This document shows, piece by piece, positions 10,820 through 22,572 of a DNA stretch of 64,000 nt. Source of the stretch: Piper betle (lineage: Eukaryota; Streptophyta; Magnoliopsida; Piperales; Piperaceae); contig JAURVB010000168.1 in assembly GCA_033002965.1 (NCBI GenBank), forward strand, positions 1-64,000. Direction: 5' to 3'. The translations under genes were made by a program, and so were the position numbers. Position 1 is the first letter of the stretch. Each line of letters begins with the position of its first letter. The notes under the pieces are model-generated. The model had not been told where the DNA came from. It searched no databases and worked only from the letters and a program-made list of their open reading frames with translations.

Positions 10820-13800
10820 TCATCTAAATGTACGTGTTGGCATAGTGCCTGGTCGTGAAGCTGGTTGCTCGAACAACTCCGGGTATCGCTTCCTCATCTC
10901 GTCTTCTCGTTCCCACGTAGCTTCTTCAACTCCTCGTCGGGTCCATTGCACTCGTACTAAGGGAACTTCTTTTCTTCGGAGAATCTTCACTCTTCGGTCC
11001 ACGATTTGGACTGCTTCCTCTGGGTACGTCAGGTCTGGTTGCAGCTCTACCTCTTTGAAGTTGATGACATGAGAGTTGTCAGGGTGGTACTTCTTCAACA
11101 TTGACACGTGGAAGACGTCATGCACCGCTGATAGGTGAGGAGGCAATGCTAGCCTATATGCCACTGGTCCAATGCGCTCAATCACGTCAAAGGGTCCGAT
11201 ATAGCGCGGACTGAGTTTCCCTCGCGTCCCGAATCTCGTGTTTCCCTTAGTCGGAGAGACCTTCAGGAGAACGTGATCTCCTAACGCGAAATGAACCTCA
11301 CGTCTGCGCTGGTCTGCGTAACTCTTCTGTCTATCTTGAGCTGACCTCATTCTTCTTCTAATCCTCATTACCACCTCCTGTGTCTGCTGGATCATTTCTG
11401 GCCCAACTACCACTGGTTCGCTGCCCTGCACCCAACACACTGGGGATCTGCATGGTCTGCCGTACAGTGCTTCGAACGGTGCCATTCCAATCGTGACCTG
11501 ATAGCTGTTGTTGTAGGAGAATTCCACCAAAGGTAGGTGTTCTTCCCAACTCCCTCCGAAATCTAGGATACATGCGCGAAGCAAGTCTTCCAGGGTCTGT
11601 ATGGTTCTTTCCGTCTGTCCATCTGTTTGAGGATGGAAAGCTGTGCTGAATCTCGATTCTGTACCCATAGCTGCCTGAAAAGCCTTCCAAAATCGCGATG
11701 TGAACCTCGGATCCCTGTCTGATATGATCTCCCGTGGTACGCCGTGTAACCTGACTATCTGATCTCTGTATAGCGTAGCCAATGTGGTCAGTGGGTAATC
11801 CATCCTGATCGGTATGAAGTGTACGCTCTTTGTAAGTCGATCCACTATGACCCATATCGCATCCTTCTGTTGGCGGGTCTTAGGTAAACCAACTACAAAG
11901 TCGTAAGCTATACTCTCCCACTTCCACTCTGGGGTTTCCAAAGGTTGTAGCATTCCACCTGGACGTACGTGCTCGGCTTTCACTTGCTGGCATACCAAAC
12001 ATCTAGCCACTGTATCGTATACTTCTCTCTTCATTCCTGGCCACCAATAGGTTCGTCGGACATCGTGGTACATCTTCACTCCACCTGGGTGTACTGAGCA
12101 TCTCGACGTGTGAGCTTCATGAAGAATAGTACTTCGAAGTCCGGGATACTCTGGGACATTAGGCACGAATAGTCGGCCTCTTAATCTGACTAATCCGTCT
12201 GTATCCCTGGCCAATTCCTGATGTGTTCCGTGTTCCAACCATTGCTTCAACTGCGGATCTACCTCCTGTGCAATCCGAATCTGCTCAAGCACGCTTGGCT
12301 GAATCGTAAGTCGCGCCATCATCCCAACTAACTGTCTCTGGCTGGTAGTGTGCTCGGTCACTGACAATGCTGCTAATCCTGCGGTGTACAAGAATCTTGG
12401 CTTCCTGCTCAATGCATCGGCTACCACATTCGCCTTGCCCTCATGGTATGCTATGTCGACCTCGTAATCAGCTAACATCTCCAACCATCTCCTCTGTCTG
12501 CTATTCAGATCCTTCTGGGTGAAGATATATTTCAGACTCTGGTGATCAGTTAGAAGTCTGAAAGATGTTCCATATAGATAGTGCCTCCATATTCTGAGAG
12601 CGAATATGACTGCAGCAAGCTCTAGGTCATGAGTAGGATAGTTACGCTCATGCACCTTGAGCTGACGAGATGCATAAGCAATAACCTTATCCCTCTGCAT
12701 CAAAACACAACCTAAGCCAACCCCTGAGGCATCAGTATACACTACAAAATCCTCATGCCCCTCAGGCAATGCGAGGATAGGCGCCGAAGTCAACCTCTCC
12801 TTTAGCATCCTGAAACTCCGCTCACATTCGTCTGTCCATATAAACCGTTCCTCTTTCCTAGTCAGCCGTGTCAGAGGGGCTGCTATGGAAGAGAAATCCT
12901 GAATGAACCGTCTGTAGTATCCAGCCAATCCTAGAAAGCTTCGAACCTCTGTTGGTGTCTTCGGTTGTTCCCACTGCACTACTGCCTCTATCTTAGCTGG
13001 ATCCACTGAGATGCCTGATGCTGAGATGATGTGGCCGAGAAAATTCACCTCTGACAACCAGAAACTGCACTTCGAAAATTTCCCATACAACCTATGCTCT
13101 CTCAGTGTTTGCAACACAATCCTCAAGTGTTGCGCATGTTCTTCCTTAGATGAAGAATATACCAGTATGTCATCCACAAAGACGATTACAAACTGGTCCA
13201 AGTACTGATTGAACACTCTGTTCATCAAGTCCATAAATGTTGCTGGGGCATTGGTCAATCCAAACGGCATGACCAGAAACTCGTAGTGTCCATATCTCGT
13301 CCTGAACGCAGTCTTCGGGATGTCTTCTGCTCTAATCCTCAGTTGGTAGTATCCTGATCTCAAATCAATCTTCGAAAAGACGACTGCTAAGCTCAACTGG
13401 TCAAATAAATCATCAATACGAGGAAGAGGGTATCTGTTCTTAACCGTTGCATGGTTTAGCATCCTGTAATCTATGCATAACCGCATGCTTCCATCCTTCT
13501 TCCTCACAAATAACACCGGTGCGCCCCAAGGGGAAACGCTCGGTCTGATGAATCCTTGGTCCAACAGTGTCTGTAGCTGTTCCTTCAGTTCCTTGAGCTC
13601 TAGAGGTGCCATCCTATACGGAGCTCTCGAAATTGGGGCTGTACCAGGCATCAACTCGATGGCAAGATCCACCTCTCTGTCCGGCGGCAATCCAGTAATC
13701 TCCTCAGGAAATACATCTGTAAATTTGCAGACCACTGGAATCTCCTCTATACTCGGCTGTTCCCCTGGTCCACTCTGCTCAGTCAAAACTAACGCTGCCA

Positions 13801-13966
13801 TTATCAGTTCACTGCCTCTATCCAGTTGTCTCACTGCACTCTGATAGGATATCCATCCTTGCTCCCTATCTCGGCCCTGACCTTGGAAGAAAAACGACGC
13901 CTTCCATGGCGGAAAGTCACAGTCTTCCTTTGACAATCTATCACTGCTCCTTGCTTGGACATCCAA
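10820..13966 (-). CDS. Tekay pol: reverse transcriptase, RNase H, integrase, chromodomain
   Basis: A 1048-residue open frame encoding the replication and insertion enzymes of the element. About residues 110-300 are the reverse transcriptase, with the catalytic FVDDILVYS motif near residue 265. About 405-525 is RNase H (VVYTDASG). About 610-690 is the integrase zinc domain (HX4HX~30CX2C, ending CLVCQQ). About 695-890 is the integrase core, with [15 protein letters not shown] and the GQTERTIQ helix. The C-terminal 60 residues ([20 protein letters not shown] onwards) are a chromodomain-like tail of the type lacking some aromatic cage residues, typical of Tekay/Del chromoviruses. Protease lies in the upstream frame. 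The first 35 or so residues overlap gag out of frame, so the listed start is not a natural initiation site. Confidence 0.93.
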   Translation of the reverse strand: MDVQARSSDRLSKEDCDFPPWKASFFFQGQGRDREQGWISYQSAVRQLDRGSELIMAALVLTEQSGPGEQPSIEEIPVVCKFTDVFPEEITGLPPDREVDLAIELMPGTAPISRAPYRMAPLELKELKEQLQTLLDQGFIRPSVSPWGAPVLFVRKKDGSMRLCIDYRMLNHATVKNRYPLPRIDDLFDQLSLAVVFSKIDLRSGYYQLRIRAEDIPKTAFRTRYGHYEFLVMPFGLTNAPATFMDLMNRVFNQYLDQFVIVFVDDILVYSSSKEEHAQHLRIVLQTLREHRLYGKFSKCSFWLSEVNFLGHIISASGISVDPAKIEAVVQWEQPKTPTEVRSFLGLAGYYRRFIQDFSSIAAPLTRLTRKEERFIWTDECERSFRMLKERLTSAPILALPEGHEDFVVYTDASGVGLGCVLMQRDKVIAYASRQLKVHERNYPTHDLELAAVIFALRIWRHYLYGTSFRLLTDHQSLKYIFTQKDLNSRQRRWLEMLADYEVDIAYHEGKANVVADALSRKPRFLYTAGLAALSVTEHTTSQRQLVGMMARLTIQPSVLEQIRIAQEVDPQLKQWLEHGTHQELARDTDGLVRLRGRLFVPNVPEYPGLRSTILHEAHTSRCSVHPGGVKMYHDVRRTYWWPGMKREVYDTVARCLVCQQVKAEHVRPGGMLQPLETPEWKWESIAYDFVVGLPKTRQQKDAIWVIVDRLTKSVHFIPIRMDYPLTTLATLYRDQIVRLHGVPREIISDRDPRFTSRFWKAFQAAMGTESRFSTAFHPQTDGQTERTIQTLEDLLRACILDFGGSWEEHLPLVEFSYNNSYQVTIGMAPFEALYGRPCRSPVCWVQGSEPVVVGPEMIQQTQEVVMRIRRRMRSAQDRQKSYADQRRREVHFALGDHVLLKVSPTKGNTRFGTRGKLSPRYIGPFDVIERIGPVAYRLALPPHLSAVHDVFHVSMLKKYHPDNSHVINFKEVELQPDLTYPEEAVQIVDRRVKILRRKEVPLVRVQWTRRGVEEATWEREDEMRKRYPELFEQPASRPGTMPTRTFR

Positions 13967-16095
13967 TTCATCCCAAATATCACATCAAATTCTTGTAGCT
14001 TGAATAATATCAAATCGGCTACAAGCTGTCGCTGTTGAATCTCAACAGGGACATCACGCACACACTCGCCCGTAGCTATTACACTACCGGCGGGGGTGGA
14101 CACTAACAGTGAATGTCCTAACTCCTCTATCTTATACCCTATCCTATTAGTGTGCATGTACGAAATGAAGGAGTGCGTACATCCAGAATCAAACAAGACA
14201 CGTGCAGGTACAAGGCCTACGGAAAGCGTACCTGTCACGACCGTCGTATCTTCAAGGGCCTCTGCTACGGTGGCTGCGTACATCCTTGCTGGTTGCTGCT
14301 GCTCTGGGGCAGATGGTGCGGCCTGATTCTGAGCTAATGGTGGCTGTGGCTGTGGCTGCGGCCTACCCTTCTGCTTCCTAGTCTGTCCTGCAGCCATGTA
14401 CCCTCTCTGATCTTGTCCCCTTTGCTGCTGCCCCAGTGGTTGTTGGTCTCCACCTCTCTGGCCTTGTCCACGGCCCTGTTGGCCTCTCTGCTGTGACTGC
14501 TGTTGGGGAGCTGGAAGTGCAAGTCTCTGCTGAGGTGCTGGGAGTGTCAACTGCTGGGTCTGGCCAGTCGGACACGTTGCAGCCCTATGTCCCAACTGAC
14601 CGCAACTGTAACAGGCCTTAGTGCCTCCTCTGCACTCTGCGGCCCTGTGTCCTGGCTGACCGCAGTTGTAACAAACCCTAGTGCCTACTCTACACTCAGC
14701 GGCTCGGTGCCCTGGCTGACCGCAGTTGTAGCATACATTTCTGCTTGCTCTGCACTCTCCCCAATGATGGCGTTGGCAACTCTGACAGACTGGGGCTCTG
14801 CTGCCCTGTACCTGGCCATCCATGGCTCTCATGGCTACTGGTGCATCTACACGTCGTCTCTGTTGTGCCCCCTGCTCTGGCTGATATGGCCTCGGATGTT
14901 GCTGTCTCTGCTCGACATCTCTACGTGGTCGTGTAGCTATTACCCGTTCTGCTTCACCTGCAGCTCTCACTACATCACCGAAGGTAGTAAACTTCCTATC
15001 CAAGTACGCCATCCGAATCTCATAATGGAGGCCTTCATAGAAGCGCTCTATTCTTCTTCCTTCAGTTGGAACCAAATCTGGTGCAAATCTCTCCAACGCT
15101 CTAAACCTCGTCTCATACTGTACTACGGTCATAGGCCCTTGCCTCAACATCTGGAACTCTCGTTCCTTCCTTCTCCTAACATCTGGTGGAAAATACTTTC
15201 CATCGAATTCCACTCTGAATTCCTCCCAAGTGATGTCCTGAGGCTGGCGATGAGCAAATACAGAATTCTGCACCGAACTCCACCATATCCTCGCTTCGTC
15301 TTGGAATGCTCCTGTGACGACTCGCACTCTATGTTCTACGGGGCATGCCATACTATCAAACACTCCTATGGCCGACGATATCCATAGGAATGCCTCCTCC
15401 GCATCCAGCTTCCCAAAGAAAGGCCGTCCGCCATTCTTCACGAACCTCTCATATTGCCACAGTTCCAAACCCCTCACGTCTACAGATCTGTTTGATCCCT
15501 CTGCTTGCTCATATCGGGGAAACTGTGATCCCGTACCAACTGGTACACTGTCACCTCCAACTGCTCCACTCCCCCTAGCGGTCTGCCCGCTACCTGCGAT
15601 CGCGGGTCCACTGGCGTCCTGTCTCATCCTTGCCTGAAGTGGGGCAACCAGAGGAGCTGTTGCGGGGGTAGCTCCCTGTTGCAGCGGTGGAGGAGGCGGC
15701 GGCGGAGGGCCCATGGGCGCTACTGGCTCTCCTTGCGCCTCTTCTTCCACGGCTGGTCTCTTCTCTGCTCTAGCCACTGATAGAGCTATCTGTCTGAGCT
15801 CTTTCCTAAATTCCTCCTGATTCTGCTGCATTTGCATCTGAACCTCAACTAGCCTAGCTATTGCAGCATCCCTTTCCTGTCGACTACTCCCACTGCGGTG
15901 ACTGTCGCGTCGACTGTCTCGGCGATGGCTCTCTGTGCGACGACTAGCTGATACCGGTACACTCATCTCTGCTGGTGGCATAGTGGTCCTAGGTCGACTG
16001 GAAGCTGTGTCACTGTGACCATGGTCGGGACTATCCTGTCTGACTACTGGAGGCGATGGGGTCCTGATCTGTGTCCGACGGGTCTGTGTGACCAT
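13831..16095 (-). CDS. Tekay gag with zinc knuckles and aspartic protease
   Basis: A 754-residue frame starting at an ATG about 290 bases downstream of the primer site. About residues 210-385 are the retrotransposon gag domain ([33 protein letters not shown]). About 445-515 carry one CX2CX3HX3C motif followed by three CCHC knuckles ([14 protein letters not shown] twice, then [14 protein letters not shown]) in a 20-residue tandem repeat. After a Gln-rich linker, about 625-740 are the pepsin-like protease, with [12 protein letters not shown] as active site and [10 protein letters not shown] downstream. The frame ends just after the protease, and pol continues in the -1 frame within a 136-bp overlap. 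Tekay elements normally have one gag-pol frame, so a one-base loss near 13895-13920 is likely. Confidence 0.92.
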   Translation of the reverse strand: MVTQTRRTQIRTPSPPVVRQDSPDHGHSDTASSRPRTTMPPAEMSVPVSASRRTESHRRDSRRDSHRSGSSRQERDAAIARLVEVQMQMQQNQEEFRKELRQIALSVARAEKRPAVEEEAQGEPVAPMGPPPPPPPPLQQGATPATAPLVAPLQARMRQDASGPAIAGSGQTARGSGAVGGDSVPVGTGSQFPRYEQAEGSNRSVDVRGLELWQYERFVKNGGRPFFGKLDAEEAFLWISSAIGVFDSMACPVEHRVRVVTGAFQDEARIWWSSVQNSVFAHRQPQDITWEEFRVEFDGKYFPPDVRRRKEREFQMLRQGPMTVVQYETRFRALERFAPDLVPTEGRRIERFYEGLHYEIRMAYLDRKFTTFGDVVRAAGEAERVIATRPRRDVEQRQQHPRPYQPEQGAQQRRRVDAPVAMRAMDGQVQGSRAPVCQSCQRHHWGECRASRNVCYNCGQPGHRAAECRVGTRVCYNCGQPGHRAAECRGGTKACYSCGQLGHRAATCPTGQTQQLTLPAPQQRLALPAPQQQSQQRGQQGRGQGQRGGDQQPLGQQQRGQDQRGYMAAGQTRKQKGRPQPQPQPPLAQNQAAPSAPEQQQPARMYAATVAEALEDTTVVTGTLSVGLVPARVLFDSGCTHSFISYMHTNRIGYKIEELGHSLLVSTPAGSVIATGECVRDVPVEIQQRQLVADLILFKLQEFDVIFGMNWMSKQGAVIDCQRKTVTFRHGRRRFSSKVRAEIGSKDGYPIRVQ

Positions 16096-16269
16096 CCTGC
16101 TAGTAGTTCGTGCTCTAGTATACTCACCCTGTCACACTGCCGATTTGGTAAGAAAATCTACGAATGAAAAACATTAAAGACAGAAAAATACCTGTCGGAA
16201 CAGCTCGGAGCAGCTTCGGCACACATGTAACCTGTAATGCATCTACCATCCTAATCAACCAAGGTTAGT
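16096..16269 (-). other. 5' leader of the Tekay element
   Basis: Non-coding sequence between the primer-site array and the gag ATG. Part of it (around 16185-16215, minus sense GCTGCTCCGAGCTG) resembles the leader after the primer site at 21648 on the plus strand, supporting common descent. Confidence 0.6.
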
Positions 16270-16388
16270 ATGCCAAGAGTTGGCTCTGATACCACAACTG
16301 GTATCAGAGAAAATATGCCAAGAGTTGGCTCTGATACCACAACTGGTATCAGAGAACATATGCCAAGAGTTGGCTCTGATACCACAAC
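16270..16388 (-). other. Triplicated, palindromic tRNA-iMet primer-binding site
   Basis: The functional site abuts the 5' LTR: on the minus strand TGGTATCAGAGCC (16384-16372), complementary to the 3' end of plant initiator tRNA-Met, lies four bases (GTTG) from the LTR. The site occurs three times in 45-bp direct units starting at 16270, 16315 and 16360. The first two units continue into the inverse site, so CTCTGATACCA-CAAC-TGGTATCAGAG forms perfect 11-bp-arm hairpins at 16284-16309 and 16329-16354. In the third unit the LTR (TGTAACACC) replaces the mirror arm. The open frame across it is a by-product of the 45-bp repeat. Confidence 0.9.
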
Positions 16389-19250
16389 TGTAACACCCCG
16401 TTTCGGCTCACCCGTGAACCGACCCGGAAATGTCACCGGCGACCGAACCGTTCGTTAATCTACTAGATTCGGTTAAGCCGACCAGGATCTACTCTCGGCG
16501 TCTCAAGATGAAGATGCAAATATGAAATGCATAAATGAGAATGATAGGGTTCTAACGCGGTCCTACATGCATGCTGTGATGTACAAGCAAAAACAAGACA
16601 AAATAATAAATGAGAAACCAAAAGAAAATATATAATATTTTATGAAAATACGATAACACATAATAATCTACCATGACATTAAATCATTATCTCATTCATT
16701 TTTACCCGAGCCGAGTCTGAACTCCAAGGCTCCCTACTCATTCATATTCATCAGTTCGTTTCATAACAAGTAATTCATCAAGACAAAAACATGGTAATAA
16801 TCATCCACACAGCATTAAACAACCATCATTATACATTACACGCGGCAGGTACATGTGTGCGCGGTTCCGTGCTGCTCCTCCGCAGTCCCGACAGCTTTCA
16901 TCGCTCGCATTCCTCACCTACATATATATAGAAAAACCGTCAGTAACGAGTGTTACCGGCCCGGAAAATAACTAATATCAATCTGGCACAGGAGAGCAAA
17001 CTCTCCTGTTGAATCAAAACCATATACTTCCTCAAGAACTCTCATCAGGGCACATACGGGAGCCGTCGCCGTCGGGCCGTCGCCCTCGGGTCGACAGCGT
17101 CCCCCTATCTTTCTCATTCTCATACCTTGGCCATTTCTCTATTGCTTCTCGCATCAAATTTCATTCCTTACCGCCCTCTGCACCTTCCATATTACTCCTG
17201 GCCTTGAGCACAAAGGCCGAGCACTCTCAGGCAGTCGCCTTCAGTACCCTTTGAAACCACAAGTCTAGACATGCGCTGCAATGCAGTACCCGTAAACCTC
17301 CACACTTCTCCGGGTTTGAGGAACTCAAAGGTGGAGTTGTCCGGATCCTTCGGGAACGAAGTGGGTTCTCCCCAGCTCCAGAGCCCGCTCTTCCGGGCAC
17401 ACGCCCTATCTGAAGACGTGGCCGCAAGTAACCCTCATTCCATCTCTCACCGAAAACACGAAAACTATATATATATAGGCCTGGGTTGGGATTTATACAA
17501 TAGGCCCGAAGGCATCGTGAGCTGGATCTGAAGTTCGAAAACAAACTCGAGGGATCTCATCCTCGAGGGTTATTAATCCGAAAAAGGACTGTTGGCTAAA
17601 TGGCCCGAGTTAAGTGGGATCCGATAAAACGCCACTTAACTCGTCCTGCACATGATAAATCAAATATACAATAGAGTAGTGTAAAACAGAGAACGAGTCC
17701 TAAACGGACCTGGTAGAAGCTCCAAACGGGTCCACGCGCCTAGGCGGCGAGCTCCTACACCGTACCTACACAATCAAGCTAAAAACTAACGCCCGCATGA
17801 TGAATCACACATCCTATAGCATGCACGCATAATCAACACAATCACACATCAACCGTCACACATCAACCTATATCAATTCTAACAAGTCTACTTAGGTTAG
17901 TTTACATTAGATCATGATTATTACTTAATAACCCTAATTAGTTTCATAACTTCTATTTTTAACACCACACAATTCCACAAATTTCATATTTTATTCTAAA
18001 TCAAATCCACATTTATATAAGTAATTACAATGCACAATTCATCAATCATAGCATGCAAATTCTAATAATCAATACTTTCAATTAATTAAGTTAAAATAAA
18101 TTATACCTCGCGTCGTCGAAAATCGGCGACGGCTAGGGTTTCCGTTTCGCGGCTCGAAACTCGAATTCGGCACCTAGCGGCGTCCGAAGTCCGATCAGAT
18201 TGGACCGGGTGCGTTCGGCGGATGATCCGGCGAACTTCCCTCGAATCCAATTTTCCGGCGGTTCCGGCGGTTTTCCGGCGAGTATCGGCGGTTTTCCGGC
18301 GGATTCCGACGGTTTTCCGGCGACGATTCGGGACGGGGCAATCAAGGGGTCTATCGGCACCAGCTCGACGAGCTTGGTCCGATGGCGGTGTCAAACAGAG
18401 CAACCGAGGCCGCGATGGCCGTCGGCGGCGACGTTGAAAACGGGCGGCGGCGGCGGCGTTCTCCAATCGGGGCTCCGGCCGGCCTCGACGGCGGTCGGGG
18501 TGGTGGGGGAAACGTCGGCGACGGCGAGGGGGTGGTCGTCGGCGTCACAGCGGCGGCGGCAGCGGCCCGGACGGCGGCGAAATCAGGCCCGGAGTGGCGA
18601 CGGCCGAAGCGGCTTCGCGGGGCGATTCCGGCGTCGTGGCGGCGCGACGGTGGCCGGAGTTGGTCGGGGCGGCACGGCGACTTCACGGCGGGGCGGGGCG
18701 GCGTCGATTGGCGGCAGCCCGGCGTCGGCAGCGGCGGCGGCGGCGACCACAAGGGGCGGCGGCGAGGGTTTGGGTTTTGGAAAGAAAGGTCGGGGAAGAA
18801 GAAGTGATGCTGTAGTGGCAGTTTCGTAAATAAGTATTGACTCGATTCCTACTCGAGTCAAAATAATAACTAGTTCGTAATAAATTCTAAAAAAATCTAG
18901 AAAAATATGGAAAAATTCTATAAAATAAAACAAACACAATAACATCCAAATGACATGCTCTATAACTAATAACCCACCCGAATATCGTCAAACGCGTCCT
19001 AATTCGTTATTCGGCCTAAAACTATTCTTCGATCAAATAAAAATAACAATCAATACTGCATACCTCCATATACTTGATAACCCATTTTTTTCATCATCTT
19101 TCAGGCGTTATCATCATACACTTGAGCATACATGACCCTCATTGCTCATAACTCACAGCTGGCCTCAACCCAGCTCGCGGTCCATGAAGCTGACTCGACT
19201 CGAACCGACTGGTTCACTCCCGTAAAACTCTGACTCGAGTCACGGGTTTT
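16389..19250 (-). repeat. 5' LTR of the Tekay element
   Basis: Nearly identical to 7897-10755. Differences seen include a small rearrangement near 17823-17865, a T/C change near 16783, single-base changes in the GC-rich block, and a different end: GGGTTTT is followed by CACACGG where the other LTR has GGGTTTTACA. It should contain the element promoter, but I did not identify a TATA box with confidence. Confidence 0.92.
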
Positions 19251-21643
19251 CACACGGCGTCGCCCTGCCGCCCCGACCAGGTCCGGCCACCATCGGGCCG
19301 CCGCGATGCCGGAATCGCCACGCCTAGCCGCCGTCAGGCTCGCCTTGTGCGTCGCATCGCCGATTCCTGACCGCCGGCGACCGTCGCCGCCGATCGATCA
19401 AGTGATCGCCTCGGCACCACCGGACCACCCGAGCGACCTGTCCCCGACCGGAACGGAGGCCATCGCCGCCGTGGCCGGCCGGATCTAGCGACCCATCGCC
19501 GCCGGCGCTGTTTTGCCATTTTCCGGCGAGCCGCCACCTCCATTGGCCACGCTGAGGTCATAGATGAGTCGGGCTCGCCGAGCCGGTTCCGAGGGTACCC
19601 AACACGACCCCTTTCCGACCAGTAGACGCCGCCGGCAATTGTCGTCGGAAAACCACCGGAAGTCGCCGGAAAACCGCCAGTAGCTGCCGGAAAACGTCGA
19701 AAATCGGAATTTCTGGAATTCGCCGGAATTCACCGGATCTTCCGCGGGGCTCACCCAGTGGAGCCCGATCGAGCTTCGGACGCCGAGGAGCGCCGAATTC
19801 GAGCTCCGAGACGCGCGACGGAACCCTAGCCGTCGCCGATTGCCGACGACGTGAGGTATAATTACCTCCGATTGATTTCTTTAAAATTGATTATGATTGT
19901 TAGTATAACATGCTAAAATTGAATAATTGTCATGATAAATGTATGAGTATGAGTGTAGTGATGATTGCATGATGCAATTAATTGAGAATGAATAGTGAGT
20001 GATTTAATGAGGTAGATCGAGTTGAGCATGATAATCGTGTATGATGTAACTTAGGAAAAATACAATAAAATTGTTATGAATAAGATGAGTTAGAGTTATT
20101 CTCATATTTATGGTTATTTGACGGATGGATGATTTCGTATTGTAATTGTGTTGAGTTTGATGCATCATTTAGTTAGCGGGCGTTAGTATTTAGTTTTGAT
20201 GTGTAGGTACGGAATAGGAGCTCGCCGCCTAGGCGCGATGACACGCTTGGAGCTTCTACCAGGTCCGTTTAGGACTCGTCTTGTTTTACTCTTTTCTATT
20301 GTATGTTTGATTTATTGTCTGCAGGACGGGTTAAGTGGCGTTTTATCGGATCCCACTTAACTCGGGCCATTTAACTGAACATTTTCCGGATTAATAACCC
20401 CTCGAGGATGAGATCCCTCGAGGTTGATTTCGAAAACAAGATCCACCACAAGTTGCCTTCGGGCCTATTATATAAATCCCTACCCAAGCCTATATATATA
20501 TATAGTTTTATCGAGTTTTCAGTGAGACGAGAGATGGAGAAATCGACTGCACGTACCATGCAGAGGATGCCGTGACAGTCAAAGCGGGCTCTGGATTAGT
20601 GCCAGCGGACTGTTCCATTCCCGAGGGATCCTGACAACTCCGCGTTTGAGTTCCTCACACCCGGAGAACGTGGAGGTTTACGGGTACTGTTTAGTACAGC
20701 GCATGTCCGGACTTGTGGTTCAAAGGGTACTAAAGGCGACTGCCTGAGAGTACTCGGCCTTCGTGCTCAAGGCCAGGAGAAATATGGAGGTAAGGAGAGG
20801 GCTTAGGATAAAGTTTCACGAGAAGTACTGAAAAAGAAGTGCTGAGAGTAGCACAGTACCAGCAGCAGACAGTAAGTTCGGGATGCTACCGGGTCTGCAG
20901 CCCAGTGGCTCCTCAGTAGTGCCCTTCAGAGTGTTCGCGTGGAGTATATGATGATTTCGTTCATATGAGAGTTTGCTCTCATAGCCAGTTTGTTATAGTT
21001 ATTTTATTTTCCGGACCAGTAACGCTTGTTACTGACGTTTTTCCTATATATATGTAGGTGATAAGCATGAGATGGATGGGCCGGCCAGGACGGAGGAGCA
21101 ATGAGGTCTTCTGCACACACACATGTTAGATTTCTGAATGTTTAATGTTGTATTATTATGATATTATTTTATGAACATGCTATGAGTAAATGTTTGAGGC
21201 ATGGCATATGAGAATGAAATGAAATGATCAGAGATAGCATAGCAAGAAGTATGATGGGTTGAAGACCCAAGCTTCAGAATGAGTGTATAGTAGATTAGAT
21301 TCTTTGTGAATGAAATTGTTTAATATTTGGTTACATATATTTGTATATATGTATATTTGACAGGGTGGCCCCTAATTACATTTTTAGGGGAAATTCTGTC
21401 CGTTATATTTCAAAACTTTTATTAATTTTTATCGTGATTGTGTTGGTGTGAAATCTGATTTGCATGTCATTCATGTAGTACCATGTTAGGTTTTGTGTAT
21501 TCATCCATGCATTGCGAGTTGTATCTTCATCTTAAGACGCCGAGATTGGATCCGCACGAGTTAGGTTCGGGCTAGCCGACCTAACCGGGGCCTGTAACAT
21601 GCCGGTTTGGTTCACAAGTGTGAACCGGATTTGGGGTGTTTCA
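19251..21643 (+). repeat. LTR copy D, 3' part (after the Tekay insertion)
   Basis: Continues LTR copy D from 7896. The stretch 19260-19860 matches copy A in reverse (for example GAGGCCATCGCCGCCGTGGC near 19457), then the GACGTGAGGTATAATTACC junction near 19850, GCGGGCGTTAG near 20178 and CGGGTTAAGTGGCG near 20327. It ends GGGGTGTTTCA at 21643, followed by a primer-binding site. A small inverted repeat, GGTTCACA/TGTGAACC, lies near 21609-21627. Confidence 0.72.
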
Positions 21644-22560
21644 ACATTGGTATCAGAGCCACTCTCGGCCGATTAAGATGTATGATACTTTAATAGGTGA
21701 TGTGTGTGCAAAGACTGCTCCAAGTCCAGCTGGCAGGTAAGTTTCTGTTTATTTTCCTTACATGCAGATTTTTTTATTGATAAGTTGTTCGGATAACAGT
21801 GTATTCAGGACCTTGTTAGAAGTGTGTGGAATTAGCCTTAGTTAAGCTGACATGCCATATATGGATTGTTATCATAATATCAGATTGCTTGCCCAGTTAA
21901 ATGTGAGCAGGGGATGTAGTAGTGCTAGCAGAGGTAGAATGGGAATAGGATCCTATCTTATACCAGATCCAGATGTCAATAGACGTTAGATTCTAAGAAT
22001 CTAGGAATGTCATGATGGGCGTAGAGACCCACCGAGGCTATCCATTGCAAAAGAGATTTGGATGTTGACCAGGTGTCCATGTTTTGCATGTCACCGCATC
22101 AGTCCTGCTTCCATTGGACATGGTGTATATAGTGGGAAAGAACTTGAAGTATAGAGATACCAGTAAGTTAGTGGCACATGAGATGGACCGTCGAGTGCCT
22201 TAGACAAATCCCTACAGATGAAGGATGTGGTTATGCCAATAGGGCCATTGAAGTACATGGAGCATAGATGAGAGTTTCAGCAGACGGCTTGAGATGGACT
22301 ACTTCTAGAAGATAGTGATGAATGAGGATGAGTAGTGAGACTTAGGCTTGGACATAACAAGGAAAAGACCAGGACCACCAGTGCCTACGAGATCAGAGTG
22401 GGGTTTAGCATAGGTTGACCATCATATGTGTCAGTATCATGATCCAAACCCCTCTGGATCAGACACGCTTGATTGGACGACCTGAACCGAGTTAATAACA
22501 GCCAAGATATGGCAAAGATAGTTGTAGATTTACGATGCATATGAGTAGGATTAGATACTT
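21644..22560 (+). repeat. Degenerate 5' internal region with primer-binding site
   Basis: TGGTATCAGAGCC at 21648-21660 is an initiator tRNA-Met primer site five bases after LTR copy D. The leader that follows (GTGTGTGCAAAGACTGCTCC near 21700) resembles the leader of the intact Tekay element. From about 21800 on no reading frame or recognisable gag survives, so the element is decayed or non-autonomous. Confidence 0.6.
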
Positions 22561-22572
22561 CGCATCTAGGTA

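Larger units (their letters stand above)
7897..19250 (-). mobile_element. Near-intact Tekay-type chromovirus LTR retrotransposon
   Basis: An 11.35-kb Ty3/gypsy element on the minus strand. From its own 5' end it has the 5' LTR (19250-16389), an initiator-Met tRNA primer site (16384-16372), gag with protease (16095-13831), RT, RNase H, integrase and chromodomain (13966-10820), a polypurine tract (10768-10756) and the 3' LTR (10755-7897). I noticed only about twenty differences between the two LTRs by eye, several of them small indels, so insertion is recent. It lies in antisense inside LTR copy D. I do not find a matching 5-bp target duplication: the left flank is GCGAC and the right flank CACGG or CGGCG, depending on how the right end is read. 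Gag and pol are in different frames, a one-base difference that may be a mutation or a sequence error. Confidence 0.93.

Noticed and set aside
13880..13966. Programmed -1 frameshift between gag and pol
   Set aside because: No standard slippery heptamer and no precedent in the Tekay lineage. A one-base indel is simpler.
14503..15387. 294-codon frame on the plus strand
   Set aside because: It is the antisense shadow of the gag knuckle and Gln-rich region.
16372..16384. Possible tRNA gene
   Set aside because: It matches only the tRNA 3' end as a primer site. No cloverleaf sequence is present, and I found no tRNA elsewhere in the window.
16251..16436. Frame encoding a 15-residue repeat
   Set aside because: It is the translation of the 45-bp primer-site repeat and runs into the LTR.
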